In this document: positions 47,551-58,800 of the stretch, in pieces
Layout: the number at the start of each line of letters is the position of its first letter
How positions within the stretch are numbered: position 1 is the first letter of the stretch
DNA from: Fistularia commersonii
Lineage: Eukaryota > Chordata > Actinopteri > Syngnathiformes > Fistulariidae
Assembly: GCA_037954325.1 (NCBI GenBank)
Contig: JBBMNZ010000016.1
Location: forward strand, 547,001-611,000
Direction: 5' to 3'
DNA: 64,000 nucleotides
Program-made: the position numbers and the translations under genes
Notes under the pieces: model-generated
The model's database searches: none
Seen by the model: the letters and a program-made list of their open reading frames with translations, nothing else
What the model was told of the DNA's origin: nothing

Positions 47551-50500
47551 ATGGCGTCCCCGACGGCCGGGAATGACAGCGACGACGACTGGGATGAATT
47601 TTACGACAAATTCAAGGGCTGCAGATACAAAAAGGGCTTCAATGAGAACAAATGGGAGGAGGTAACGTTACAAATGTAACCTCGAAACGGTCGAATGCTC
47701 AATTGGACGTTACTTGTGTTACCCCTGTGCACAGTTTTCATCCATGTTGTCATTTTGGTTATCGATATTTATCATTATTGTCATATCATTCTCAGCCTGT
47801 TTAATTTGATCTCTGTTGTCATTCTGTCATCTGTTCCTATTCTGTTATTCTCTCTTCTATTTTTATATATATTCCTATTTATTGATATTGTTTTTGTTGT
47901 ACTGCTGTGACAAGCGAATTGCCCCTTTGGGGATCAGTAATGTATAATCTTATCAAGCAATGCTAGCTGGTTTGTTAATATATTTCCCCCGTCTATTTCC
48001 TACGCAGGAATTCGATAAAATACCAATGTTTATGAAAAAGGCCCCTCAGGAAATTGACCCTCAACAGCACCCAGAGCTCGCCTGCCTCCAGGCCATCATC
48101 CACGATGAAGACAGGCCCCCGGAAGGTAAGTTGATGTCTGTCCACCACAACCTTAGGGATGTGAAGTTGAGTCACACCTTCTGAAACTCTCCCATCCACA
48201 TTCTCCAGAACAGGCGCGGAGTCTGAAAGATGAAGGCAACGCTTTCTTCAAAGAGAAGAACTACGAGAAGGCCATACTGGCCTACACTGGAGCCCTCAAG
48301 AAGAAATGCGGTGACCGGGAATTGGATGTTGTTCTTCTCACCAACCGGGCTGCAGCTCACTTCCATCTGGGTACAAAACCCCTGCATCATCCAGACTCAG
48401 GAGTTAACAAAGATTAAATAGAAATATAGCTTAATAAGCATTTTGAGTGTGAATTAACATTCAAAATTCTCACTTGTCCAATAGGGAACATGCGCTCTGC
48501 ACTGAATGATGCTGTTGCAGCCAAGAAGGTCAAACCAGACCACCTGAAAGCCTTGACCCGCGGTGCGTCATTTATATGTCCTCTCAGATGTGATTGACCG
48601 ATGATTCTTAGGCAATTATCCTTGCTCATATGCACATTCTTGGTCTTTAGAACTTTAATTTTAATGTGATTTACAGTGGGAGCGCATCAGGAATCTGCTC
48701 TGAGCCCCCTCTTATCTTACTGTGCTGATGGACAGACTGACAGATGAGGTCAGACAGGAATCTCCAATGGTCATGATGTTTGCAGATGACATTGTGATCT
48801 GTTGTGGGGGCAGGGAGCGGCTGGAGGAACATCTGTAGAGGTGGATATGTGACCTAGAGAGGAGTGAAGGTCAGCTGAAGCAAGACAGAATACAAGTGTA
48901 AATGAAAGAAACGGAAGTGGAAGTTCCTCTCCGGGAGTGAGGATCAGGAATGAGTCCATTGGAGCACATGTGTCAAACCAGAGGCCAGCGGGCCAAATGT
49001 GGCCTGGCATGTCTTTTTATGTGGCCTGTGAGAATGTCTTAAAAGGTCTGATTTTCTTAAAATAAATAAGTCCAATGTGTGCAGTCTAATGTGTGGAAGA
49101 GAAAAGTTGATGCAGATGGGAGGCTGTTTCATGAAAGATGGGAAGGCGAATACATGTTTGTTATTCAAGGAGAAAACTGGTATCTTTTGTGTTATGAGAC
49201 ACTGTCAGTTGTCAAACAGTACAATCTACTTTGGTGTTTTGACACCAAACACAAGTATGGCAAAGTTAGTCTTCTAGAAAAACAACAAATTGATATTGAT
49301 AGAATTAGATTTTTCTTTATTCACCTGGACAGTTTGATCATTGATTGATGGGGTAATGTTGGTTTCTTAACCTGACAATATATTTTACATTTATAGATTA
49401 TACATTTATACAATTGCCGCTACATGTGGCCCTTTGGGGAACAATTATGCTGATGTGGCCCTCTATGAAAGTGAGTCTGACACTGTTTTCAAGGGACAGC
49501 ACATGGTAGATGTCCGGGAGAAATAGTCACAATGAGATGGTTTGGACATGGACCAAGGAGGGATGGCGAAGATTTGGGTAGAAGGACGCTGAGGTGGGAG
49601 CTGCCAGGCAGGAGGAAGAACGGAGAGGAGGTTGATGGATGGATGGATGGATGGAGGGGTAGATGGTGTGAGTCGTGAGATGGGGGCAGGTGATTGGCTG
49701 TGGCGTCCCCTGAAGGAAGCAGGCCAAAGGAAAAGACTGCACAATATTCAATGTTCAATGTACAATTTGATGTTTAATATGACCTGATATCCTTCATGTT
49801 TCCCCAAACATGGGCGTGCATCTCCATGCAGGCGCAGAGTGCTGCCTGGCTCTGCGTCACCACACAGAAGCTCTTCAGTGGTGCGACGAAGGGTTGCGGT
49901 CTCACCCCAGCGACAAGAAGCTGCAGGATCTGAGAGCGGCAGCAGATAAACACAAGGTGCGACGAGCAAAGAACAAATAACACCAGAGATGTTCACGCGA
50001 CCTTCACTTGGCGCCGTAATCTGCTCTGTGTCTTTGCCCCAGAGGTCAGCAGACCGAGACACCAGGAAGCAGAAGGCTCGAGAGAAAAAGCAGCACGGCC
50101 AGAAGGAAGCGACCCTCGCTGCAATAAAGGTGAGGCTTTGTTTGATTGAATCACACTAACATTTAACAGTTACACATGCAAGGACCGACAGATATTCATG
50201 TGCTTCGACTCAGGAGAGAGGCATCAAGCTCTCCCGGTCTGCAGAGGCTCCGGGTTCTGACGGCCACGAAGAGGATGAAGGGTGTTCGGCAGCGATGGCG
50301 GAGCTGAGCCTTGGTGGCCTCGGTGCGGTGGGAGAATTGGACGCTCAGGTGTTCCTGGACCTGCAAGGCTCCCTGCACTGGCCCGTCATCTTCCTTTACC
50401 CAGAACACCAGCTGAGCGATGTTGTTGCTGCCTTCTGGGAGAATAACAGGTAGAAACCAAACATCCAGGCCGGCAGAGCCTGACATGGTGCTGCGCTTGG

Positions 50501-51208
50501 ACACGGGTTGGATGAATCTATGTGACGTGTGAATGTCTTTGGAGGTTCTCAGTCATTCAGGTCACTATGAATTCTTTTCAAAATCTTCTTCTCGTGGCAA
50601 CTGGACTCGAATTCCTTCACTTGAGGACGTTAAATCTGGGGTCAGGAGCCTATGGCTCACGAGCCAAGTGTGGCTCTTCTGACGACTGCATCTGGCTCAC
50701 AGATAAGTCCTAGCTGACATTTCTTAACATGATAAATAATGCATAATTCTGCATACATTTATTTTATACTGTACCTGTTCAGGGTTGCATATGGCTGGAG
50801 CCAATCCCAGCTGTAATTCGGGTCACAGGACCTTATTTTTATTGGATAATGCAGCTGCCTACACAAGTAGGCGTGAGGTCAAGAAATAAACTTCCCTCCT
50901 TCTAATTGAAATAGCCAGCTAGCTAATTTATACAGGGCTAACACTTCTGACTATGAGGATGGCAAAAAGACAAAAAGATGACGAGTACCGTACATTTCAA
51001 CGGGAATTGACAGAGGAATTGGCCTTTGTAGAGGTTCTGCTGTGTGTAATATGTGCTGATAAAATTTCATAGATGAAATCAAATATAAAGTGACTCTTCA
51101 AGACAGGTCATGTGGCCATGGCAGAAGAGCATGCCCAAGCTACACTGCAGAATGCAAGGCAGTCAGCAACAACTCCATGTATGGAGTATGGACGTGACAC
51201 CACGTAAC

Positions 51209-51291
<83 letters not shown>

Positions 51292-54200
51292 CTGTATGTA
51301 TTTAAATATATTCAGAAACTGATGATTTTAGAGGAAGGGTGTGTAAATGTTCTCTTCCAATCCAAGCTGAGACAGGCATCACCCCACTCCAGGGTCCTGA
51401 GTGCAGGATACCTGATGTTGATACTGAATGAATGGGTGAATTCTTACAGGATGGCAGACTTGTTTAATTTGTCACAAAGTTTTACTGGGGTTGATCACAG
51501 GGGGGCAGCACTGGGAAAGTCAGTATCCAGTAAACATGATCCAGCATTGTTAAATTAGTTTATTTCAAAAGGGGACAATGCAGTTTCATAAAACACATGA
51601 ATAAAACATGAGTAAAAAAGCCAGAATCAGCCAAAGAGGTTATTTTTCATCTGTAATTCCCCTGCCATGATGTCAAAAATAGCAATCAGCCTGCATCATC
51701 CATATAGTGCAGGAAAGAAAAACAAAAGGAGAAACAAAAATGTAACAATATACTACTCAATCTAACCATGAATAATTAATATAAAGCAGTTTGGTAAAGT
51801 GAGATGTGCCACTGGAGCGATCAGTAATGCTCTTGTAAATATGCTGAGATGAGGTATATTGCACTAGGGTAATTAAAGTGCGGGGGAAAGTAGTACTTGG
51901 AGGATGAAGGGAGAGGCTGTAGAGGTATGAAGACAAAAATAAGGGAATTATGTTGAGTAGTAAATACTGAATAAACTTACAACAGGATTTATCTGTAGTT
52001 TTATTTTATCTTTCCAGGCTAGCTTATTGGCTGGTCTCTGTGGTTCTCTAAATTCCCCGCATCCTCTGTCAGCAGTTACTGTCTGTTGAACCAGATTGCC
52101 TTCTTGTTTTGGACGTTGCCATGTTTTTAACGACCATGGAGGTAACAAGGAAGTTGTCGGATATTTTCATTGACGCATAGAAATTTGCATAGATGAGCAA
52201 GAGATAGATGAATGGTGTTGAGGCAACATTGAAAGAACTAGGAAGTTTTATTTTGAATGAGTGGCATTTTGGCCCTCAAGCTATTCTGAAGAGCAGGGGA
52301 AACTGGAGAACAGAAGTGTGGTTCCAAGACAATGGGCCCACTGGAAGCTGCACAGTACCCTTGTAGATCTGGAAAAAGCAGACAATGGGTACTGATAGAG
52401 GACCTGTGCTTGGCATAGAAGTATGTTAGATTGGTGCAGGACATGTATGCCTGCTGTGAGACTGTGGCGATGTGTACTGAAAGGGTGATGGAGGCGGAGG
52501 TGGGAGTGCATCAGGGATCTGCTCTCAGCCCTTTCTTGTTTTGCTGTGTTGATGGAAAGTCTTGGGGACAAGGTCAAACAGGAATCTTCATGGGTCATGA
52601 TGGTCACAGATGACATTGTGATCAGCAGGGAGAACAGGAAGCGGGTGGAGGAACATCAAGAGAGGTAGATATATGACCAAGAGAGGAGAGGAGAGGAAAG
52701 AAGGTTAGCTGCAGCATGACAGGATGCATGTGTGAAGGAGAGGAACTCAAGTGGAAAGGTGAGGCTACAGGGAGTGATGATCAAGAAGGTGGAGGTTTTA
52801 AGTAAAGAGTATAGAGGTTCAACAGTTCAAAACAGTGGAGAAGAGGTGGTAGAACATCTGCAAGCAGGTTGGAGCAGGTGGAGAAAAATATCAGCCAGAA
52901 TTAAAGGGAAGCTGGAGAAGATGAATGTGACAGCAGGGGACGTGAAGTTGGTATAAGAGAAGAGGTTGCAGAGACCTGGGTTAGATGGAGGAAGATGATC
53001 TGATGTGGTGACCTCTGAAGGAAGCGCACCTCTGACCTCTCTTCCAAAGCCTGGTCCACCTGTTTACAGGACACGGATTGGTTCTCCTAGGACGTTCCCC
53101 AATGCCGACCGTGAGCTTTTTAAACATGTCTTCAATTTTGCCCATTTCAGTTTTGTAGAGCTCTTCTGGACCATGTTTGGAGAGCAGCTCCCTGATTGGG
53201 ACGTGGACAGAAAGTATCACCCCCAGGATCTGGAGGTTTGTGTGCTTTGACCTTCAGCAAGAAAACAAATAACTGTATCCTGATATGAGGCCATCAGGTT
53301 AGAACCCGCAGCTGAGGACCCTTTTTTTCCCCACCTAAGCTGTTCTTCGAGGATGAGCAGACGAAGACCCTCCACAACGTCGACCCGCAGACATCACTTC
53401 TGGAGGCACTGCAGCACAAAAGGTTCGTGTTTCTAGAAGTTCCCACTGGTGTTTCATCATGGGATTCTTCAGAATCAGAGTACCGGTACTTCCCCTTTGA
53501 ACACCGGGGGAAGGCATTACCTAGTGTGTCCTGGATCTGATGAAGCAGGTGAAACAAATCAATTTTACAAAAACTGTGATGTTTAAACACAGAAAAACTG
53601 AAAAATGACTCTTGGTTTGTCTGTTCGTTCACTCGTTGGCTAGCTAAAATTTTGGGGGAAAATTTTTCAGAAAAGTTAATTTTTTTGCAAGAATCGATTT
53701 TACAAAAGTTTAAACAATGAAAGAAAAAAATCTGAAAAATACCTCTGGGTCACTGTTCATTTGTTCATTTATTCGTTTGCAAAAATTTCAGGAATTTTTT
53801 CAAAACACTTTGTTTCTGTAAAATGGATTTCTGGGAAAAAAGAATTAAAAACGGTCGGTCAACAAAACCATAAAAAACTGAAAAATCACCGCCCATCCGT
53901 CTGTTTGTTCCCTCGCTCACTAAAATTTTTGTTTTCGTTTTTTAAATGTTTTTGGTGACAGTTTTTTTTTTTTTTTGCAGGAATCAATTTTACAAAAATT
54001 GTGAATTGTAAACGGGAAAAATAAACAGACGCAACACAACACTTGTCACTTTTCGTTCATTCATTGGTCCATCGCTCACTAACATTTGGGGGAAATATTT
54101 CAGAATACTTTATCTTTATTTTTATTTGCAGAAATCAATTTTACAAAAAAAATCAGTGAAATTTAAGCAATGGGAAAAACAAGTCACCCTTGTCACTATT

Positions 54201-54699
54201 CATAAGTCGTTTGTCTGTATACTAACATTTTCGGCAATTTTTTTTATAAAAGATTATTTTTATTAAAAATATTTTTGGCAAAATAAAGAAAACCTGGGAG
54301 GGATGGGGGAGGGCTTGGCAGCAATCTTGTGTGCCCTCATCAGGGTATCTGGCGCTGACGAACACCACAGTGTATTTAGAAGCGGGCTATTTGTTGCCTT
54401 TAGCTAGGCGGCCTTTCTTCAGCTGCTGACATTAGTCCACCCCCTTTTTTTTCCTCCCCTTTGACCGGCGAGTTGAAAACAAATATCTTCCTGTCAGCAT
54501 ATTTCATTCTTTTTGGGTACCAGTTCTTTATGCCTGACTGACATGTCTCCTGACTGTGTTCTTTGTCCTCCCCTCCACCCGCAGGTTTGTCGTCAAAAGT
54601 GGAACACCCACCTTCCTCGTCGTGGTGAAGAACTCGCCGTTCAGGAAGGTCTTCTTAACAGGCAAGAAGATTCAATGGAAAACCTCCAAAACACATTGA
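47551..54699 (+). CDS. ttc4: tetratricopeptide repeat protein 4 (HSP90 co-chaperone, Cns1 orthologue)
   Basis: Ten exons: 47551-47661, 48008-48125, 48209-48370, 48485-48562, 49832-49956, 50043-50129, 50214-50449, 53151-53235, 53340-53422, 54585-54699. They total 1200 nt and give 399 residues; human TTC4 is about 387. All junctions keep frame. The N-terminus is acidic (NDSDDDWDEFYDKFKG). TPRs run from ARSLKDEGNAFFKEKNYEKA through LTNRAAAHFHLGN and ALRHHTEALQWCDEGLRSHP. A charged helix follows (TRKQKAREKKQHGQKEA). The C-terminal wheel domain includes HWPVIFLYPEHQLSDVV, then FVELFWTMFGEQLPDWDVDR and a final strand (FVVKSGTPTFLVVVKNSPF). TTC4/Cns1 binds HSP90/HSP70 C-termini and acts in chaperone handover and translation-linked folding, in cytosol and nucleus. 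Intron 7 (2.7 kb) holds hAT, (AT)n and RTE remnants. Intron 9 holds a minisatellite. Confidence 0.96.
48670..49735 (+). mobile_element. RTE-type LINE split by a hAT insertion (ttc4 intron 4)
   Basis: The first part (48670-48965) has GAHQESALSPLLSYCAD-like and ADDIVICCGG, ending at aggatcaggaatgagtccat. The second (49490-49735) resumes with gggacagcacatggtagatg. In the intact copy at 44720 these phrases are adjacent. A (GATG)n run sits at 49634-49653. Confidence 0.8.
48967..49490 (+). mobile_element. hAT-type element nested in the LINE
   Basis: Ends tgtgtcaaaccagaggcc and gtgagtctgacactg. Inside, 49088 onward reads WKRKVDADGRLFHERWEGEY, then LLCYETLSVVKQYNLLWCFD and TKHKYGKVSLLEKQQID, the BED-finger start of a GTF2IRD2-like hAT transposase. 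Confidence 0.8.
50640..51190 (+). mobile_element. hAT-type element remnant in ttc4 intron 7
   Basis: Starts ggggtcaggagcctatggct, then ctcacgagccaagtgtggct. 50959 onward encodes MAKRQKDDEYRTFQRELTEE, then LAFVEVLLCVICADKIS, another hAT transposase N-terminus. Confidence 0.75.
51211..51285. repeat. (AT)n microsatellite
   Basis: About 37 AT units. Confidence 0.95.
51540..52200. other. ttc4 intron 7, AT-rich, no feature recognised
   Basis: Nothing supports a gene. It may be a decayed repeat. Confidence 0.4.
52425..53030 (+). mobile_element. RTE-type LINE fragment in ttc4 intron 7
   Basis: Encodes QDMYACCETVAMCTERVMEA, then EVGVHQGSALSPFLF (RT domain), with several frame breaks, ending tgatgtggtgacctctgaag. 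Confidence 0.8.
53545..54290 (+). repeat. minisatellite, about 150-bp unit, about 5 degenerate copies
   Basis: Each unit has aatcaattttacaaaa, tttaaac, gaaaaactgaaaaat and tctgttcgttcattcg-like segments; units begin near 53550, 53690, 53825, 53985 and 54130. It fills ttc4 intron 9. Confidence 0.8.
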
Positions 54700-54744
54700 C
54701 AATCCTCCACACCACTGATAAAAATATTATATTAATATATTTTT

Positions 54745-54750
54745 AATAAA
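54745..54750 (+). terminator. ttc4: ttc4 polyadenylation signal (AATAAA)
   Basis: AATAAA 46 nt after the stop, followed by a T/G-rich stretch (ctggctctgtctgttgt). The same arrangement recurs in the duplicated copy near 55497. Confidence 0.6.
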
Positions 54751-54950
54751 CCCTAGCTGGCTCTGTCTGTTGTACACTGGTAAGAGCAGTGTGGATTAAA
54801 AAGCAATCCGGAAAAACGAAAAAGCGCTTCCTCTTTGATTTCATTACAAAGGTAGTAAGGAGAGAGCAGATGGTGGAGAGGGGAACAAGTTTTAAACAAT
54901 CAAAATCTATTTGGTCAATGCAGTATGATGCAGAAGTAATGTGCTCAGAG

Positions 54951-55105
54951 CATCTTACCTGGCAGTGGGGAAATGCATCCAATGGTCTTGTGAGCGTCAG
55001 CAGAAGAGCTGAAGGTATCTATATCTGCCAGATAGTGGACAAACCTGAATTTGTGCACAGTGAAATGCAAGTATCTGGTACTGGCAATGAACTTCATGAC
55101 CTTTT
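54951..55105 (-). repeat. second copy of the PLAC8-like promoter/exon 1, without coding exons
   Basis: Aligns with 57195-57320: both contain agagcatcttacctg, then ccaatg, agctgaaggtat and agtcaaacctgaattt-like strings. The TATA equivalent here is tatagata (55023-55016) and the donor gtaagatg is kept (54958-54951). No PLAC8 coding exon lies before 54699, so the copy is orphaned. Confidence 0.65.
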
Positions 55106-55179
55106 TAGGTATGAAGCATGCCGTTTGATATCTTTTGCAGGGCGCATTTCTTCAACTGTTGCAGGAAGTCTACCCTATA

Positions 55180-55510
55180 TGTTATTTTTATTTTTGTCGC
55201 TCCCCCCAAATAACCTTCTTGTCAGTTTATTTCCTTCCTTTTGGGTTCTTTACCCATCAGTTCTTTCTGCCTGACTGGCATGTCTCCTGGTTCTGTTCTT
55301 TCTCCTCCCTTCTACCCACAGGATCTTCGTCAAAAGTAGAACGCCCACATTTCTCGTTACGGTGAAGAACTCACTGTTCAGGAAGCTGTTCTTAACAAGG
55401 AAGAAGATTCAGTGGTTGTTAAATTTAACAATCACATTTAATCACATTTAACAATCCTCCACACCACCGATATAAATATTATATTAATATTTTTTAAATA
55501 AACCCTAGCT
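55180..55510 (+). pseudogene. duplicated last exon of ttc4 with its 3' UTR
   Basis: 55322 onward encodes IFVKSRTPTFLVTVKNSLFR, then KLFLTRKKIQW, nearly the same as the true ttc4 exon 10. It is preceded by the same intron end (tttctcctcccttctacccacag) and followed by the same AATAAACCCTAGCTGG tail. The reading frame stays open but ends differently (LLNLTITFNHI-stop). It could serve as an alternative last exon or be a fossil. Confidence 0.8.
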
Positions 55511-55880
55511 GGTTCTGTCTGTCGTTCGCCTCTGAGATCAGTGAGGAATAAAAGCAATTATTTGGTTGTTTATGGAAAAAGGGTTTTCTTGGCTTCATCA
55601 GTGCAGTGGAGCATTTCTTGCATGCCTCCTGAATTTAATGAACGGCGATCTGCTGCTCCTGTTAATCTCGTGAACGGAGGCAGATGATTGGCATGCTTCA
55701 CACCTGGCCCCGGCTGGCACCAGGGCGCCGCCAGTCTGGATGGACCAGTCGGGTGCAAATGGAATTGGTCCCTTGGATCTCGTGGCGCTTGGGTGGCACA
55801 TCTTCTCCGCTTCACCAGAAGCAGACAAAGTAAGACGCCAATACAAAACTTTTGTCCCAGTAACAAACACAGATCAGTCA

Positions 55881-55886
55881 TTTATT
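55881..55886 (-). terminator. possible polyadenylation signal of the PLAC8-like gene
   Basis: TTTATT on the + strand, about 300 nt beyond the stop codon on the gene's strand. Confidence 0.35.
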
Positions 55887-56182
55887 TGGCAGATTCTCCC
55901 TGCAAGTTAGCAGTTATTTGTATCACAGGTGGCACAAATTCTGATTCATTTAATTTGTGTCAAAAATATTTCAATCCAAAAGGCACCAGTTAAAGAAAAG
56001 CACTTCATTGTTCATTCAGCAACAGGGCGACATCAGTGATGTTTGGCTACTGTGTGTAATCCATCATGGATGGACCATTGAGCAGAAGCCGAGCCAGCCG
56101 GTTGCAAAGTCATAAAAAACGCTTGCCCTGGGTTTCCTTACATTCAAAAATAATTTCTGAGTAAGCCAGCCCTTTCTGAAGC

Positions 56183-56791
56183 TCAGTAGGAGTTCACGAC
56201 AACGTTTATGGGCTGCTGCGGGGCCATCATGACGGGTGGCTGCTGGTTGACTGTCTGATGCACGTTGATGATGGTGGGTAGCTTCTGCCAATGCCTCAGC
56301 TCACGTTGCATCTGGCACCAGTTGCACCAAGTACAGGTCCAGGCGATGAGGATGTCTTTACAGACGCTGCCCTGAAAGAGTCATCAATGAGTCAGGGGCT
56401 CTCATGATTTTGAAACGGCAGTCAGCCCCCCCTCAATACCTTGATGTTGTATCTGTTCCTGACGGCTGTCCTCAGTCCAATACCCGCTGGAGGGCAGAAA
56501 CACGGAATTCCAAATATGGCGGTCATCGCAGAAGGGCAGCAGTCGCATAAAGGCAGGATGCAGCTCTCCCCGAACCTGGTGGACACTGTGCCGGCCATGC
56601 AGGGGCAGCACCAGAAGCCATAGCAGCCTAAGGGTAATGTGGAGATGGAAACAAGTGAAAATCGGTTGCATCCGCATTTTTCAACATTTTTCTGTTTTTT
56701 TAAACTCACAAGTTGCCGCATCCTCAAAGCAGTCGCACAGGCCGCTGCTCCAGTCTATCGGCGTCTCTGATTTGGGACTTTGAAGAGCCAT
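56183..56791 (-). CDS. PLAC8/cornifelin-family cysteine-rich protein
   Basis: Three coding exons: 56791-56710, 56627-56440 and 56371-56183; 459 nt, 152 residues. It starts MALQSPKSETPIDWSSGLCD and continues CFEDAATCCYGFWCCPCMAG, with the many CC and CxC motifs of the PLAC8 domain. LPLCDCCPSAMTAIFGIPCF follows, then RNRYNIKGSVCKDILIAWTC and TWCNWCQMQRELR. The tail (VHQTVNQQPPVMMAPQQPIN) is Gln/Pro-rich and longer than in cornifelin (about 112 residues) or PLAC8 (about 115). Family members are small cysteine-rich proteins linked to metal transport, cell differentiation and the epidermal envelope; the function of this paralogue is unknown. A splice acceptor (cttacag, ending at 56812) 20 nt upstream of the ATG shows a non-coding first exon. 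Teleosts carry several such paralogues, so no symbol is given. Confidence 0.9.
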
Positions 56792-57202
56792 GGAGGATTA
56801 GCGGAAATCTCCTGTAAGTGCGGGGTGAGAACGTCAACCCGACAATCAGCAGTAACCGGTGGTATCTGGAGCAACACCTCCCCTGTTACATGAATGACCC
56901 AAAGAATCCCCAAAACATCTTAAAGAACTAACAAAGCCAGATTTTGTGTTTAATCTAGGACAAAATAAAGGTACAAGGTCATCTCATATCAAGGTCTGCT
57001 CTGTAGTTAGTTTTTTTTTTGGGTGTTTTGAAGAAACATGAGAAGAAATCAAGTCCCCAGATATTCTCACGCTATCCCGATCAACCTCATCGTCTAATGT
57101 TCTCTTTGAAAGCCAAGACAATGGCAGCTTTTGCCAAAAGAGATTCGAAACTGAGCCGTCAACACGGTACGGCACAGAAGTTGAGCGGTCAGAGCATCTT
57201 AC

Positions 57203-57267
57203 CTGATGGTTGGAAAACGTGTCCAATGATCTGTGGAGCGGCAGCAGTGGGGCTGAAGGTATTTATA
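57203..57267 (-). promoter_or_regulatory. TATA promoter and non-coding exon 1 of the PLAC8-like gene
   Basis: On the - strand TATAAATA lies at 57267-57260. About 30 nt downstream is a short exon ending ccaaccatcag at 57203, followed by the donor gtaaga. It pairs with the acceptor at 56812. The start site is inferred from the TATA spacing. Confidence 0.6.
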
Positions 57268-57419
57268 GCCACCGGATAGTAGTCAAACCTGAATTTGGGC
57301 CACAGAAAATTGAAAGTGAAAGACATGAATGCCCCACTTGTCACACAAGGCAGACAAAAGCAGAACTTGCTCATCTTGTGTAGGACTTTCTATCTCATAT
57401 TTGACATTTTTATTTTAGT

Positions 57420-57560
57420 CCTGTTTGGCTGGATGGTGAAGATCTGGGTGGAAGGATGCTGTCAGGTGGGAGGTCTGGAGGAAAAGCAGAGAGGTTTATC
57501 GAGGACATGGCGTTGGTTGGTGTCAGAGGGTTAGATGGTGGTGGCCCTTGAAGAAGAGAG
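57420..57560 (+). mobile_element. RTE-type LINE terminal fragment
   Basis: ggctggatggtgaagatctg through ggtggcccttgaagaagaga; a decayed LINE tail. Confidence 0.6.
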
Positions 57561-57589
57561 AAGGTGGCAGTCCGGCCGAGCCATATCTC

Positions 57590-58540
57590 AATGGACTTTG
57601 AGTAGATCACTCTGAAACAATCTTGCTTCGGGTCTTCTGCCACTGCATTATCTGAGTTTGCAGGTCACCAGCTAATGGCTGGATCTTTTCCTTCAGGATG
57701 TTTCTGCAGAGAGTAGAATTCATGCTCCCATTTCTCACTTCAGGACCTTTTTCCAGTTCCTTGAACCTTTTCAGGAACCTTTTCTTGGTGCATTGTGATG
57801 GCAGAGGAACCAGAGACCATGGACCCAAGCAGAACCATTTTGGCTTCTACTCTAGGGCATGGGCTTTAAATGCTCTCATACGAAGTCCTAGGATCTAGGT
57901 GATTAGTGGAACTCATGAGCCACATCCATGACCATATACTTCTTGTGGTGCTGCATTTTTAAAGTCTTCTGCATGTTGCCACAAAATGGACAGAAGCAGC
58001 GAGAAATGGAACAATGAAGAGGTCAAGCTCTTCTGGCCTGCTGTGCCTCAGAGGGGTTTCCAGGGCTTGCAGAGGAACATCTACATTTTAGCCACAATAA
58101 GTCTGGAGTTAGCTAACAGCTAACATGATTCTTCACATAGGGAGGCAGTGTAGAGAGGGAATAAAAACACTTCAACCATCTGATAGTTATTATTCCATGA
58201 ATGCCGTAGCAGCTTCCAGACTCCATGTTACCGGTGTCGTCTTCCTCCTCTTCTACGGTGGAGCTTAAGGTCCACATCAAGCCTACCATAGTCCCTCACT
58301 GCCTGTGGGAATACAAAACTATTCCTGTAAACTATTTCTTCCTGTAAACAATTTGAGCTGGCCATTTCTCCTTTCGGTCTGAGAGCAGCCGATGGCAGTG
58401 AGTCCTCTAGGTCTAGAAGCAGCAGAGTCGTCCCAGATCATTCCATTGCCAGTGCGAGGGTCTTCTGGAATGCCCAGGGGGTTCTAACTGCCCTAAAAGT
58501 TCATTTTTTTAGGAATACTCTCCGTAAAGTAATGCAGCTT
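57590..58540 (-). mobile_element. unclassified interspersed repeat, copy 2
   Basis: Reverse complement of the 26330-27420 family; the shared strings are listed there. Confidence 0.6.
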
Positions 58541-58559
58541 CAGAGCGGTACGGGCCAGT

Positions 58560-58800
58560 GTCTCTGAGAAAGTCTCAGGGGGAGCACGTGCCAGTGTCAC
58601 CCCGAGCCGGATTCAAGCCCAGATAAATGCAGAGGATTGCGGTGAAAGCCGAGCTTAAGAACCTCTGCAGGACACACACCGCCGAGGTCATGGAGCTCTC
58701 CAGGGCTCTGATCCGGACGGGTCGCCTGGGCCTTGTGCGGACGCTGCTAGAAACCATGGTGCCGAGACAGATTTCAAACCGGAGAACCATGACTTAGTCA
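58560..58800 (+). other. GC-rich block with an unassigned 56-residue ORF
   Basis: 58627-58797 reads MQRIAVKAELKNLCRTHTAE, then VMELSRALIRTGRLGLVRTL and ends VPRQISNRRTMT-stop. No family recognised. The base composition differs from the AT-rich surroundings. It may be an old exon or a transposon fragment. Confidence 0.25.

Noticed and set aside
53545..54290. CRISPR-like regular array
   Set aside because: Units are long and degenerate with no conserved short repeat or unique spacers, and the genome is a vertebrate; it is a minisatellite.
57607..57828. 73-residue ORF on the - strand
   Set aside because: It lies in an interspersed repeat shared with 26330-27420.
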